DNA of 64,000 bases from Nonomuraea wenchangensis (GTDB taxonomy: Bacteria > Actinomycetota > Actinomycetes > Streptosporangiales > Streptosporangiaceae). Both the position numbers and the translations under genes were made by a program. Under the pieces are notes generated by a model. It had not been told where the DNA came from. It was given only the letters and a program-made list of their open reading frames with translations, and did not search any database. Positions 40,300-49,060 of the stretch are shown here, piece by piece; the first letter of the stretch is position 1, and each line of letters begins with the position of its first letter. The stretch spans positions 62,001 through 126,000 of the forward strand of contig NZ_FOHX01000022.1 of NCBI RefSeq assembly GCF_900111685.1, in the 5' to 3' direction.

Positions 40300-40565
40300 C
40301 GCGATCGCGAGCGAACGCCGGGAGCTGGCGGCGATGCTGGAGAGCCTGACGCCCGCCCAGTGGGACGCGCCGACCTTGTGCGCCGGATGGCGGGTACGAG
40401 AGGTCGCGGCTCACATGTCGTTCAGGCGCGCGGCGACATCAACCGGATGGCGGATCGGCGGGCCCGCCAGGACGCGGCCGCACTGTCCACGGCCGAGCCG
40501 GTCAGCGCCATCCGCGACAACGCCGACCATCCCTGGAGACCTCCGGTCGGTGGCATCACGGCCGC
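40300..40565 (+). pseudogene. Mycothiol-dependent maleylpyruvate isomerase family, N-terminal remnant
   Basis: RRELAAMLESLTPAQWDAPTLCAGWRVREVAAHMSF is the N-terminal helix pair of the MDMPI/DinB-like family, with the conserved LCxGWxVxxVxAHM block. After a frameshift near 40430 the text continues RGDINRMADRRARQDAAALS, then RDNADHPWRPPVGG, and stops resembling the family. Both ends are gone. It abuts the truncated TetR head to head, marking a rearrangement breakpoint. Confidence 0.65.
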
Positions 40566-40588
40566 GCGCTCCGGTCAGCACAGGACCG

Positions 40589-41524
40589 TCAGGCCCGGGC
40601 CAGTAGGTCGTCCAGCGGCTCCTCACGGTGCAGGCGCCCGATGGCATCGGCCAGCAGTGGAGCCACCGAGCACACGCTGAGCGGCATCGCCGGCGCGACC
40701 GGCTGTGCGAGGGTGTCGGTGACCAGAACCTGCCGGATCGTGGCGCGGCCGAGGCGTTCGGCCGCCGGTTCCACGAACAGTCCATGGGTCGCGACCACGA
40801 TGATCTCCGGCGCTGCGCCGTGGCCGGCCACGACCTCCACCGCGGCCTCGATCGTGCCGCCGGTACTGATCATGTCGTCGACGATGACCACCGGGCGATC
40901 ACGGACGTCTCCCACCAGCTCCTCGGCGACCACCCTCGTCCCGCTCAGCCGGGTCTTGCGCACCACCGCCACAGGCCGTGACAGCAAAGCACCGTAATGC
41001 TCGGCCAGCTTGACCGCGCCGAGATCAGGCGCGACCACCACGGCCCCGTCCGGCACCTGCTCCCCGAGTGCCTGGGCGAGGGAAGGCACGGCCGTGAGCA
41101 TCTCCACCGCAACAGCGCAGATGGCCTCCAACGCGGCCGTGTGCGGATCCACGACGATCAGGCGCTGTGTCCCGGCCGAAGCGAGTACGCCGGCGACGAC
41201 GTGGACCCCGATCGCCTGCCCGGCCCGGCCACGACGGTCCTGACGGGCATACCCGAAATACGGCACGACCGCGGTGACCCGCGCCGCACCCGCCCGCCGG
41301 CACGCATCGACCAGCAACAGCAACTCCATCACATGGTCATTGACCGGCGGACCCGTGGCCTGGACCAGGTAGACATCCGCGCCCCCCAGACCATCCACGA
41401 CGGGCCGGAGTTCCCCGTCCGGAAACCGCTCCACCACCACCGAGGCCGGCTCGATGCCCAGCACCCGGGCGATGGAACCGGCGAGCGCACGATCGGCCGT
41501 CCCCGCCACGATCTGTAGAGTCAT
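40589..41524 (-). CDS. prs: Ribose-phosphate pyrophosphokinase
   Basis: This 311-residue enzyme makes PRPP from ribose 5-phosphate and ATP. It has the two-domain PRTase layout with ERFPDGELRP, LLLVDACRRAGAARVTAVVPYFGYARQDR (ATP-binding flexible loop region), VVVDPHTAALE, RKTRLSGTRVV and the PRPP loop VVIVDDMISTGGTIEAAV. It starts at ATG 41524. It is probably a second, accessory copy, because it lies in a stress-type cluster instead of next to glmU. A PRTase-fusion gene in the same block could use PRPP-related chemistry. Confidence 0.88.
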   Translation of the reverse strand: MTLQIVAGTADRALAGSIARVLGIEPASVVVERFPDGELRPVVDGLGGADVYLVQATGPPVNDHVMELLLLVDACRRAGAARVTAVVPYFGYARQDRRGRAGQAIGVHVVAGVLASAGTQRLIVVDPHTAALEAICAVAVEMLTAVPSLAQALGEQVPDGAVVVAPDLGAVKLAEHYGALLSRPVAVVRKTRLSGTRVVAEELVGDVRDRPVVIVDDMISTGGTIEAAVEVVAGHGAAPEIIVVATHGLFVEPAAERLGRATIRQVLVTDTLAQPVAPAMPLSVCSVAPLLADAIGRLHREEPLDDLLARA

Positions 41525-41601
41525 CGGTGTTCCGCCTCCGCTCGTGACGAGGCATCGGGGCGGCTGCGCCGCCATCCCCACCGGCTTCCTGGCTGATCAG
41601 G

Positions 41602-42021
41602 TCACGGGCTTGCGCAGATCACCTCCACGAAGTGGCCGACCGTCTCCTCGGGCAGGTGCCGAGCCAGGTCGGCCTCGCTGATCAGTCCGACGAGCCGGTG
41701 CTCGTCGATCACCGGCAGGCGACGGATCCGGTGCTGCTCCATGGTCTGCAGTACTTGCTGGACGTCCGCGCCGGCCTCGACGGTGACCGGCTTGCCCTGA
41801 GCCAGCTCGCCCGCAGTGATCGTGTTCGGGTCGCCTCCAGTGGCGACGCACTTGAGCACGATGTCCCGGTCGGTGATGATGCCATGGAGCCGGTCGTCCT
41901 CGCCGCAGATCGGCAACGCCCCGACGTCGAGTTCGCGCATGCGCTGCGCGGCGAAGGCGAGATTCTGGTGCTCGCCGATGCACTCGACGCCTGGATGCAT
42001 GATGTCCCGTGCCGTGGTCAC
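41602..42021 (-). CDS. Hrp1-like CBS-domain pair protein
   Basis: This 139-residue protein is just two CBS domains: MTTARDIMHPGVECIGEHQNLAFAAQRMRELDVGALPI then HGIITDRDIVLKCVATGGDP (domain 1, about 1-65), and PVTVEAGADVQQVLQTMEQHRIRRLPVIDEHRLVGLISEADLARHL (domain 2, about 75-130). It closely resembles mycobacterial hypoxic response protein 1, which is strongly induced by hypoxia via DosR. CBS pairs usually bind adenosyl ligands. GTG start with GAAGGGGG site. Confidence 0.9.
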   Translation of the reverse strand: MTTARDIMHPGVECIGEHQNLAFAAQRMRELDVGALPICGEDDRLHGIITDRDIVLKCVATGGDPNTITAGELAQGKPVTVEAGADVQQVLQTMEQHRIRRLPVIDEHRLVGLISEADLARHLPEETVGHFVEVICASP

Positions 42022-42297
42022 GATTACCCCCTTCTGGGCAGTCCACCTCTGTCCGGACCACCCGTCCCTCTCTCGGCACTTACCCCTCGGTTCTGCCTCC
42101 TACCAGCCATGACGCGATGGGCCGAAGGGTCTTCAGTGGGGAGCCGAGTGACAGCGTCGGCTCAAGGCTCCCCGAGAATCCAAGAATCACCCTGGTGGGC
42201 CTTCTCACACTGCTCGATCCTCACCTTCAATACTGCGTTCGAGGGCGAGGCTCACATTCCGCGGCACGCGCTTCCGCATCGATCGCGCCTGGTGGCG
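42022..42297. other. Intergenic region between CBS gene and archease
   Basis: This 276-bp gap contains no gene. It should hold the CBS gene promoter on the minus strand. I looked for a DosR-type palindrome and found no convincing match. Confidence 0.4.
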
Positions 42298-42717
42298 TCA
42301 CACGTCCAGGGTCACCGTGCAGGTCCACTGACCGGCGCGGTGTTCGAAGGTCAGCTGGTGCAGGGCGACGGCCTTGGGCACCGCTCCGGTCTGGGGTATC
42401 GCCGTCAGGTCGGCCATGGTCAGGTGGAGGCGGAGACGGTCCTGATCGTGGACGGCCGTCGCTTTGATCGGGATCTGTCCGGTGGTGTCCATCAGGTAGA
42501 TGACCTCGTCCAAGACGGCTACCAACCGATCCTGAGGTTCGCCGGGTTCGACGTGAAGGTCGCGCTCACTGGTGGCGGCGGCGCCGTCCAGATCGAGGAA
42601 GCTGCCCGCCGTGCCGAGCACTGCCTGCGCGATGCATTCCCCGATCGTCGGCGCCCAGGCCTGGATACGGGTGTCGGCGGTATGGGGGAGGGTGCGGTGT
42701 CCGGCGTCGGCGCTCAT
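42298..42717 (-). CDS. Archease
   Basis: This 139-residue protein begins at ATG 42717 behind AAGGAA. It shows the archease pattern RTLPHTADTRIQAWAPTIGECIAQA near the N-terminus and VAVLDEVIYLMDTTGQIPIKATAV in the middle, with conserved acidic residues for metal binding. Archease speeds GMP transfer onto RtcB and allows multiple turnovers. The RtcB gene lies 20 bases upstream in the same transcript, so the pair very probably works together in RNA ligation. Confidence 0.9.
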   Translation of the reverse strand: MSADAGHRTLPHTADTRIQAWAPTIGECIAQAVLGTAGSFLDLDGAAATSERDLHVEPGEPQDRLVAVLDEVIYLMDTTGQIPIKATAVHDQDRLRLHLTMADLTAIPQTGAVPKAVALHQLTFEHRAGQWTCTVTLDV

Positions 42718-42737
42718 CGGCGTTTCCTTCTGCTCGT

Positions 42738-44189
42738 TCAGCCTTTGACGACGCCGAGCGGCACCAGGCGGGCGACCTTGCGGCACAGTCCTGCTCCTTC
42801 GCTGGCTGTGACCACGGTGTCGACGTCCTTATAGGCCGTGGGCGTCTCCTCGGCCAGCCCTCGCCAGGTCGCGCCGCGTACGACGATGCCCTGTGCCTCC
42901 AGCCGGTCGCGTAGTTGCTCGCCGGTGATGGAACGCGCCGCCTGGTGGCGGCTTTGGGTACGGCCCGCGCCGTGGCAGGTGGAGTGGAACGCCTCACCGC
43001 CGGGAACTCCGGTGAGCACGTAGGAGGCGGTGCCCATGGTGCCCGGGATCAGCACGGGCTGGCCCGCCGGGGCCAGATCGGCCGGTAGATCGGGATGATA
43101 CGGCGGCAGCGCCCGGGTGGCACCTTTGCGGTGGACGCACAGTCGCGCGCCGTCGTGTGTTTCGATCTTGGCCAGGTTGTGCGAGACGTCGTACACCAGA
43201 TCCAGGCCGCAGTCGGCGAGGTCCGCGAAGGCACGCCGTGTGGCCTCGCCGAGCAGTTGCCGGTTGGCGCGCCCGTAGTTGGCCGCGGCGGCCATCGCGC
43301 CGAGATACGCGCGGCCTTCGGAAGAATCGACCGGGGCACAGGCGAGTTGCCGGTCGGGCACCGTGATGCCGTAATGCGGCATGACCTTTTCCATCGCACG
43401 TACGTGGTCGGTGCAGATCTGGTGGCCGAGCCCACGCGAGCCACAGTGGATCATCACGCACACCTGGCCACGGCGCAGGCCGAACGCGGCCGCCACCGCC
43501 TCGTCGTACACCTCCTCCACCGCCTGGATCTCCAGGAAGTGATTTCCGGAGCCGAGGCTGCCCACCTGGTTCAGCCCTCGCTCCATGGCGCGGGAACCGA
43601 CCTGGGAGACATCGGCGTCGGCGACGGCGCCGAAGTCCTCGCAGCGCTCCAGGTCCCGCGCCACGCCGTGGCCCTGCTCGACCGCGTACCGGGCACCGTC
43701 GGACAGGACTCCTTCCAGCTGTGTCCGCCCGGTCAGGTGCCAGACGGCACCACGCGCGGCACCTCGGGGGATGACATGGTCGAGGCGATCCAGGAGCCGG
43801 GTCATCCGAGGCGCCAGCAGGTCGCGATCCATGTCGGCGACGAGCAGCCGTACTCCACAGGAAATGTCGAAACCGACCCCGCCCGGGGAGACCACCCCTC
43901 CGGCCGTGATGTCGGTGGCGGCCACGCCGCCGATCGGGAATCCGTACCCCCAGTGCAGGTCAGGCATGGCGTAGGAGGCACGGACAATGCCCGGCAGGGT
44001 GGCCACGTTGACGACCTGCTGCAACGCCTGATCCTCCGGGAGCAGCTCTCGGGAGGCCAGGATGACGCCGGGCACCCGCATCGGTCCGTGCCGCTCGATG
44101 CGGAAGCGATAGGGCGTCTCCTGGACGAGTTGGATCGCGTATCCCATTTTCGCCCCCAATGGCGCAGGTGACGCGTTGGTGTGAGGCAT
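42738..44189 (-). CDS. rtcB: RNA-splicing/repair ligase RtcB
   Basis: This enzyme of up to 483 residues joins 2',3'-cyclic phosphate RNA ends to 5'-OH ends using GTP and Mn2+. Metal and catalytic motifs are in order: MPDLHWGYGFPIGGVAATD, GGVGFDISCGVRLL (metal Cys), GSGNHFLEIQ, VMIHCGSRGLGHQ, VYDVSHNLAK, and CHGAGRTQSR with the histidine that is guanylylated. The start may be ATG 44189 or MGYAIQ at 44147. The operon partner archease follows by 20 bases. In bacteria such pairs repair tRNA or rRNA cut under stress. Confidence 0.95.
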   Translation of the reverse strand: MPHTNASPAPLGAKMGYAIQLVQETPYRFRIERHGPMRVPGVILASRELLPEDQALQQVVNVATLPGIVRASYAMPDLHWGYGFPIGGVAATDITAGGVVSPGGVGFDISCGVRLLVADMDRDLLAPRMTRLLDRLDHVIPRGAARGAVWHLTGRTQLEGVLSDGARYAVEQGHGVARDLERCEDFGAVADADVSQVGSRAMERGLNQVGSLGSGNHFLEIQAVEEVYDEAVAAAFGLRRGQVCVMIHCGSRGLGHQICTDHVRAMEKVMPHYGITVPDRQLACAPVDSSEGRAYLGAMAAAANYGRANRQLLGEATRRAFADLADCGLDLVYDVSHNLAKIETHDGARLCVHRKGATRALPPYHPDLPADLAPAGQPVLIPGTMGTASYVLTGVPGGEAFHSTCHGAGRTQSRHQAARSITGEQLRDRLEAQGIVVRGATWRGLAEETPTAYKDVDTVVTASEGAGLCRKVARLVPLGVVKG

Positions 44190-44242
44190 CTGCTGGGAAT
44201 TTCCCCGTCCCCGGACCGGTGCCAGCGACAGCCTGAGAACTC

Positions 44243-45577
44243 TCAGCTCACGCGTGTTCCGAGATGGTCGGTGAACCAGTCGCGTGCCAGGTCGGCGACG
44301 GTCTCGAGCGCCCCGGGCTCTCCGAACAGGTGGGTGGCATCAGGGATGATCTCCAGGTGGTTCTCGCAGCGCAACTGCTGTTGTGCCGTCTGGTTGAGGC
44401 CGAACACCAGTTCGTCCCGGCTGCCCACGATCAGCAGTGTCGCCGCTCGTACCGCGGACAGACGCGGCCCGGCCAGATCTGGGCGTCCGCCTCGGGAGAC
44501 GACGGCGGCCACCTGGCTGCCCGGTTCCGCCGCCGCCCACAGCGCGGCCGCCGCTCCGGTGCTGGCTCCGAAGTAGCCGACCGGCAGTCCCGCGGCCTGA
44601 GGCTGATCGCTCAGCCAGTTGGTCACCTGCGCGAGCCGTCCGGCCAGCAACTCGATGTCGAACACGTTGCCGCGGTCGTACTCTTCTTCTACCGTGAGCA
44701 GGTCGAACAGCAAGGTGGCCAAGCCTGCCTGGTTGAGAATCGAGGCCACGTAGTGGTTGCGTGGGCTGTGCCGGCTGCTGCCGCTGCCGTGCACGAAGAC
44801 CACCACCCCCGCGGTCTCCTCGGGGACGACGAGCCGGCCCGGCAGGCGGACCAGACCGACATTCACCATCACCTCGTCGATCCGCTCCAGTTGATCGGAC
44901 GTCACCACGCCGGCCTTCCCGCTCACCGCGCCTTCGGCGGCGGGTGCGGCGGCCTGTCGCAGGAGTTTGACCACCTGCTCGTCGGTGGTCTGGGTGAAAT
45001 CGGCGTACCAGACGCCGATGGCCCATAGAGCGTCAGGTGTCTCCAGGCAGATGACCTCGTCGGCGTCCTGGCGCAGGCTCGCGACAGTGTCGGGCGCGCC
45101 GACCGGGACCGCCAAGATCACTCGTGCGGCGCCGCGCGCTCGCGCCACCTGGCAGGCGGCGCGAGCCGTGCCACCGGTCGCGATCCCGTCGTCCACGACG
45201 ATGACCGTGCGGCCGGCGAGGTCGACCGGTGCGCGGTCACCGCGGAAGCGGCTCGCCCGGCGCAGCACCTCGGCCCGCTCACCCTTCTCTACTGCGGCCA
45301 TCTCCGCCGGGGTCACGTCCGCCATCCGGACGACCTCGGGATTGATCACGCGTACGCCGCCCTCTCCGACGGCACCGAACCCGAGCTCGGGCTGGAACGG
45401 CACGCCCAGCTTGCGGACCACGATCACATCCAGCGGCGCGCCCAAGGCCTGGGCCACTTCGAAGGCCACAGGCACGCCGCCTCTGGGTAGCCCGAGGACG
45501 ACCACATTCTCCTCGGTGACGATCCCGGTCAAACGCTCGGCCAGACGCACGCCCGCATCATGACGATCAGCGAACAT
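44243..45577 (-). CDS. Phosphoribosyltransferase fused to alpha/beta hydrolase
   Basis: This 444-residue protein has two domains. Residues about 1-210 are a type I PRTase with VVVLGLPRGGVPVAFEVAQAL and the PRPP loop VIVVDDGIATGGTARAA. Residues about 225-444 are a dienelactone-hydrolase-like alpha/beta hydrolase with VVFVHGSGSSRHS (oxyanion region), PVGYFGASTGAAAALWAA (nucleophile elbow GASTG), SRDELVFG (acid) and DATHLF (catalytic His). Such fusions recur in actinomycete dormancy and stress loci, but their reaction is unknown. It is first in the minus-strand block ahead of rtcB (53-base gap). Confidence 0.88.
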   Translation of the reverse strand: MFADRHDAGVRLAERLTGIVTEENVVVLGLPRGGVPVAFEVAQALGAPLDVIVVRKLGVPFQPELGFGAVGEGGVRVINPEVVRMADVTPAEMAAVEKGERAEVLRRASRFRGDRAPVDLAGRTVIVVDDGIATGGTARAACQVARARGAARVILAVPVGAPDTVASLRQDADEVICLETPDALWAIGVWYADFTQTTDEQVVKLLRQAAAPAAEGAVSGKAGVVTSDQLERIDEVMVNVGLVRLPGRLVVPEETAGVVVFVHGSGSSRHSPRNHYVASILNQAGLATLLFDLLTVEEEYDRGNVFDIELLAGRLAQVTNWLSDQPQAAGLPVGYFGASTGAAAALWAAAEPGSQVAAVVSRGGRPDLAGPRLSAVRAATLLIVGSRDELVFGLNQTAQQQLRCENHLEIIPDATHLFGEPGALETVADLARDWFTDHLGTRVS

Positions 45578-45744
45578 CGGCGTACCTGCCTCCCCCTGGC
45601 ACTTCGCCGTACCTCACACGAATCCCCACGCCGATGGCGAAGAAACCAAGAGTCATCACCTCGCTGCCTGCGGTGTCACCTCCCACCCCCTGTGCGAGAG
45701 CTGCGAAGAGCGAGATCGCGATCGGTCACGTTGCTGCTGGCTTC

Positions 45745-45893
45745 TCATACTTGCCTGGTGGGCGGAGTCAAGGCGACCAGGCACCGGGCTTCGGCCAGAG
45801 CCGCCCGGGCGGCCGGTCCAAGCAGCAGGCAGGTGGGCGAGTCGGTACCGCGGTTGCCGAGTACCAGGAGCGTCGTCTCCTTGATGCCGATTA
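45745..45893 (-). pseudogene. Universal stress protein, C-terminal remnant
   Basis: IGIKETTLLVLGNRGTDSPT then CLLLGPAARAALAEARCLVALTPP matches the C-terminal nucleotide-binding G-x2-G-x9-G(S/T) region of UspA-type proteins. About 48 residues remain; upstream the frame loses similarity. It fits the neighbouring stress cluster, in which intact UspA genes are common. Confidence 0.6.
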
Positions 45894-46135
45894 CCCCAAG
45901 GGCAAGGACTTGGCCGGCAAGTCGGTGGCCGAGATCGCCGACCGCGTGCTGCCGGCCCTGACCGCGGCCATGAACCTGCTGAAGCAGCAGGATCCGGGCC
46001 GAGGCCGGCAACTTCCGCCGCACCGTCCTCGTCGCTGTCGAAACCGCCCAGATGCACCAGGGCCGGCCGAGCCCCGCCACGGCCGAGATGGCCCGCAAGA
46101 TCACCGGAGCCCTCGACGCCGCCAGGGTGGCCGCC
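45880..46135 (+). pseudogene. Small helical hypothetical protein, frameshifted
   Basis: The first frame reads DYPKGKDLAGKSVAEIADRVLPALTAAMNLLKQQDP. A second frame continues AEAGNFRRTVLVAVETAQMHQG then PSPATAEMARKITGALDAA. Together they look like one small helical protein broken near 45998. I do not recognise the family. The remainder up to 46308 shows nothing convincing. Confidence 0.4.
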
Positions 46136-46308
46136 GCGGACGGCGGGGCCGTGCCGGAGACCGCGGCTGGGCAGGATCGCCTGGAGCTGCAGAAGGCGAT
46201 CGAGGAGATGGTCGAGTCCGGTTTCGTCGGGGTGGGGGTTTCGGTAGCAATCGGCGCGGGTGGAGAGTCCGGCGGCGGCCAGATGCTCGCAGCGCTCCGG
46301 CACCGATT

Positions 46309-48954
46309 TCAGGCGCGGGCGATCGTCCTCGGGGAGGGCGTGGCCGACAGTGCAGGACGTGACGCAAGACGCGCCCCGCGCTCGTCATCTCGCACTTCCA
46401 GGAGCGGCAGGCCCGCCGCGTACCGCCGGAAGAAACCGGCGGTCGGGGTGTTCGCGGTCGCGACGGCGTCCGGGGTGCCCTCCGCGATCACCGCGCCCCC
46501 GTCCGGACCGGCTCCCGGCCCCAGGTCGATCACCCAGTCCGCGGACGCGGCGACGGGGATGTCATGTTCGGCCACGACGACGGTGTTGCCCGAGTCGAGC
46601 AACACGTCGAGCGCATCCACCACACGCTGGATGTCAGACGGGTGCAGGCCCGAGACGGGTTCGTCGAGAACGACAAGACCGGCCTTGCGGCCCGCGGCGG
46701 CACCGCGCTGGATCGCGGACGCTAGCTTCAGCCGCTGCGCCTCGCCACCGGACAACTCTGTGGCGCTCTGGCCGAGCTGAAGATAGCCGAGCCCAACCTG
46801 GTTCAAGGCTCCCAGGATTTCCGCGAGCTGCCGGGGCTCGGAGAACCGCTCCACCGCCTCGGCGACGGTCAGCTCCAGAACCTGATCGATGGCCAATCCC
46901 TGGTACCTGATCTCCAAGGCCTCCGGCTGGTAGCGCCGGCCCTCGCACGCGTCGCAGACCACCCACACATCCGGCAGGAAGTGCATGTCGACCAGCTTGC
47001 GGCCATAACCGGTGCAGGTTTCGCAGCGACCACCACCCGCGGTGTTGAAGCTGAACCAGGAGGCATTGACCCCGCGTCCGCGTGCCACGTCGGTTTCGGC
47101 GAACAACTTGCGGACGATGTCGAACGCCTTGCTGTAGGTGGCCGGGTTGGACCGCGGCGTGCGCCCGAGCGGTTCCTGATCGACGACGGCGACCCAGTCG
47201 AACCCCTTCAGGCCAGTCACCTGTCGCACCGTGTCGATCGTCGTCGCGTTCAGGGTGGCCTCCACGCTCGCCGCGAGCGCGCCGAGCAGGCTGCTCTTGC
47301 CGCTGCCGCTCACCCCGGTCAGGCAGGTGAGCCGACCGGCGGGGAAACGCACCAGGTCTGCGGTCACATTGTGCGCACGCAGGCCGTGCAGTTCCACCCA
47401 GCAGGTGTCACCCCCGATCGGACGGCGGGTTCGGCGCAGCCGCGGCCCCTCACCGGCCAGATAGCGTCCGGTCAGCGACGTCGGGTGCGCGGCCGCGTCG
47501 GCGGGAAGCCCCGACACCAGGACCTCCCCGCCGCGACGGCCCGCGCCTGGGCCCATGTCGATCACCCAGTCGGCCCGGGCGATCAGTTCAGGGTCGTGCT
47601 CGACCAGGAGCACCGTGTTGCCGGCCCCGCGTAGCTCCAGGGCGATGTCGAGCAGGTGCGCCTTGTCCGCCGGATGCAGCCCGGTCCCGGGCTCGTCCAG
47701 GACGAAGACGATGCCGCTCAGCTCGGTGCTGAGCTGAGCGGCGAGCCGGGTCCGCTGCAACTCACCCCCGGACAGCGTCGCCGCGCTCCGGGACAGCTGG
47801 AGATGGGCCAGGCCGAGCCGGTCGAGGATCCCGAGTCTGCGGCCCAGATCCTGCAGCAGCGGCTCGCCCACCTCGCGCTGGCGGGCGCCCAGGTCGCCGA
47901 CCACACGCTCCGCCCAGCTACGCACCTCCCGTACGTCCACCTCGAGCAGGTCGGGGTAGGTCAGCCCGCTGAGCCGCACGGACCGGGCCACCTGGTCATA
48001 TCCGCTGCCGCCGCAGGTGCCGCACGGCTGCTTACGCATGTACGGCAGGTAGCGCTGCTTGGCGCTGGAGGTCTGGGCGTTCACGAACACCCGCTCCACC
48101 TCGGCCAGCGCGCCCCGCAGCGGCTGGCTCGAGGTGTAGGTCACCGAGACCGTCTCCTTTTTGCTGGTCATGTCGACGGTCGCCTCGACCTTCTCCTCAC
48201 CCGTGCCGTACAGCACGCAGTGGCGGAACTCCTCCGGCAGCGACCGCCACGGCCGGCTGAGGTCCACGCCGCGCTTGTCGGCGAGCGCCGGCACGAACGC
48301 GTGCTCCCCCGACCGCCACTTGGCGTACCAGGGCGAGGCACCCTCGAAGAGCGGAAGCTCCGGATGGGTGATGACCAGGTCCTCCTGCGCCTGCCAGCGC
48401 CCGCCCACCCCGTGACAGTCCGCGCAGCTCCCTTCCGGCGTATTGCGGTCGAAATGAGCGGTCGTCAGATGCCCGTTGACGCTCTCCGCCGCCGGGTCCG
48501 CGCCGATCCCCGGAAGGCGCGAATACAGCAGTCCCAGATGCCCGTCGATGCCGGTGATCGTCGCGACCGTGGACCGGGGGTTGCGGTTCAGGCGGCGCTG
48601 ATCGACCGCGAGCGTCGCGCCGAGTCCCCGGATGCGGTCGACCTTCGGCCGATTGCGCTGGGTGATGTACTGCCGCACGAACGGCGAAAGCCCCTCCAGA
48701 TACCGGAGCTGGGCCTCGTTGTGCACGGTGTCGATGGCCAGCGAGGTCTTGCCGCTGCCACTCACCCCGGTGAAGGCGGTGAGCCATCCCTTGGGGATGC
48801 TCACCGACACGTCCCGCAGATTGTTGGTACGAGCTCCCACCACCTCGATGACCTCGCGCCCCATACTCGCGACATCCCGTACGAACGCAGTCAACCTTGA
48901 TCCACCCTCTCGCAGCAGAACACAGGCGGACGGACCCCCACCCATGTCAAACAA
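46309..48954 (-). CDS. UvrA-like ABC ATPase (class II, drug-resistance type)
   Basis: Up to 881 residues. Two ABC cassettes are visible: Walker A FTGVSGSGKTSLA (about 62) and LTGVSGSGKSSLL, with signatures ATLSGGELQRTRLAAQL and TELSGGEAQRLKLASAI and Walker B FVLDEPGTGLHP and VVLDEPVSGLHP. Zinc modules CADCHGVGG, CGTCGGSG, CETCTGYG and CDACEGRR are present. The protein is shorter than housekeeping UvrA (about 950) and resembles DrrC-type UvrA2 proteins linked to tolerance of DNA-binding drugs. The true start is uncertain; MGREVIEVVGARTNNL at 48864 matches the family start best. Confidence 0.88.
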   Translation of the reverse strand: MFDMGGGPSACVLLREGGSRLTAFVRDVASMGREVIEVVGARTNNLRDVSVSIPKGWLTAFTGVSGSGKTSLAIDTVHNEAQLRYLEGLSPFVRQYITQRNRPKVDRIRGLGATLAVDQRRLNRNPRSTVATITGIDGHLGLLYSRLPGIGADPAAESVNGHLTTAHFDRNTPEGSCADCHGVGGRWQAQEDLVITHPELPLFEGASPWYAKWRSGEHAFVPALADKRGVDLSRPWRSLPEEFRHCVLYGTGEEKVEATVDMTSKKETVSVTYTSSQPLRGALAEVERVFVNAQTSSAKQRYLPYMRKQPCGTCGGSGYDQVARSVRLSGLTYPDLLEVDVREVRSWAERVVGDLGARQREVGEPLLQDLGRRLGILDRLGLAHLQLSRSAATLSGGELQRTRLAAQLSTELSGIVFVLDEPGTGLHPADKAHLLDIALELRGAGNTVLLVEHDPELIARADWVIDMGPGAGRRGGEVLVSGLPADAAAHPTSLTGRYLAGEGPRLRRTRRPIGGDTCWVELHGLRAHNVTADLVRFPAGRLTCLTGVSGSGKSSLLGALAASVEATLNATTIDTVRQVTGLKGFDWVAVVDQEPLGRTPRSNPATYSKAFDIVRKLFAETDVARGRGVNASWFSFNTAGGGRCETCTGYGRKLVDMHFLPDVWVVCDACEGRRYQPEALEIRYQGLAIDQVLELTVAEAVERFSEPRQLAEILGALNQVGLGYLQLGQSATELSGGEAQRLKLASAIQRGAAAGRKAGLVVLDEPVSGLHPSDIQRVVDALDVLLDSGNTVVVAEHDIPVAASADWVIDLGPGAGPDGGAVIAEGTPDAVATANTPTAGFFRRYAAGLPLLEVRDDERGARLASRPALSATPSPRTIARA

Positions 48955-49060
48955 AGTGATTACGCCACAGCGCAGCGGCCGCTCAGCGCGGCGGCGCCGA
49001 GCGGCCGCTTGATCAGATCCGCCAGCACCTGGCCGGTCTCGACGCGGCCCGTGCCGCAGA

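Noticed and set aside
42022..42297. DosR-type palindrome before the Hrp1-like gene
   Set aside because: No stretch matches the expected GGGACY...RGTCCC pattern closely enough to list.
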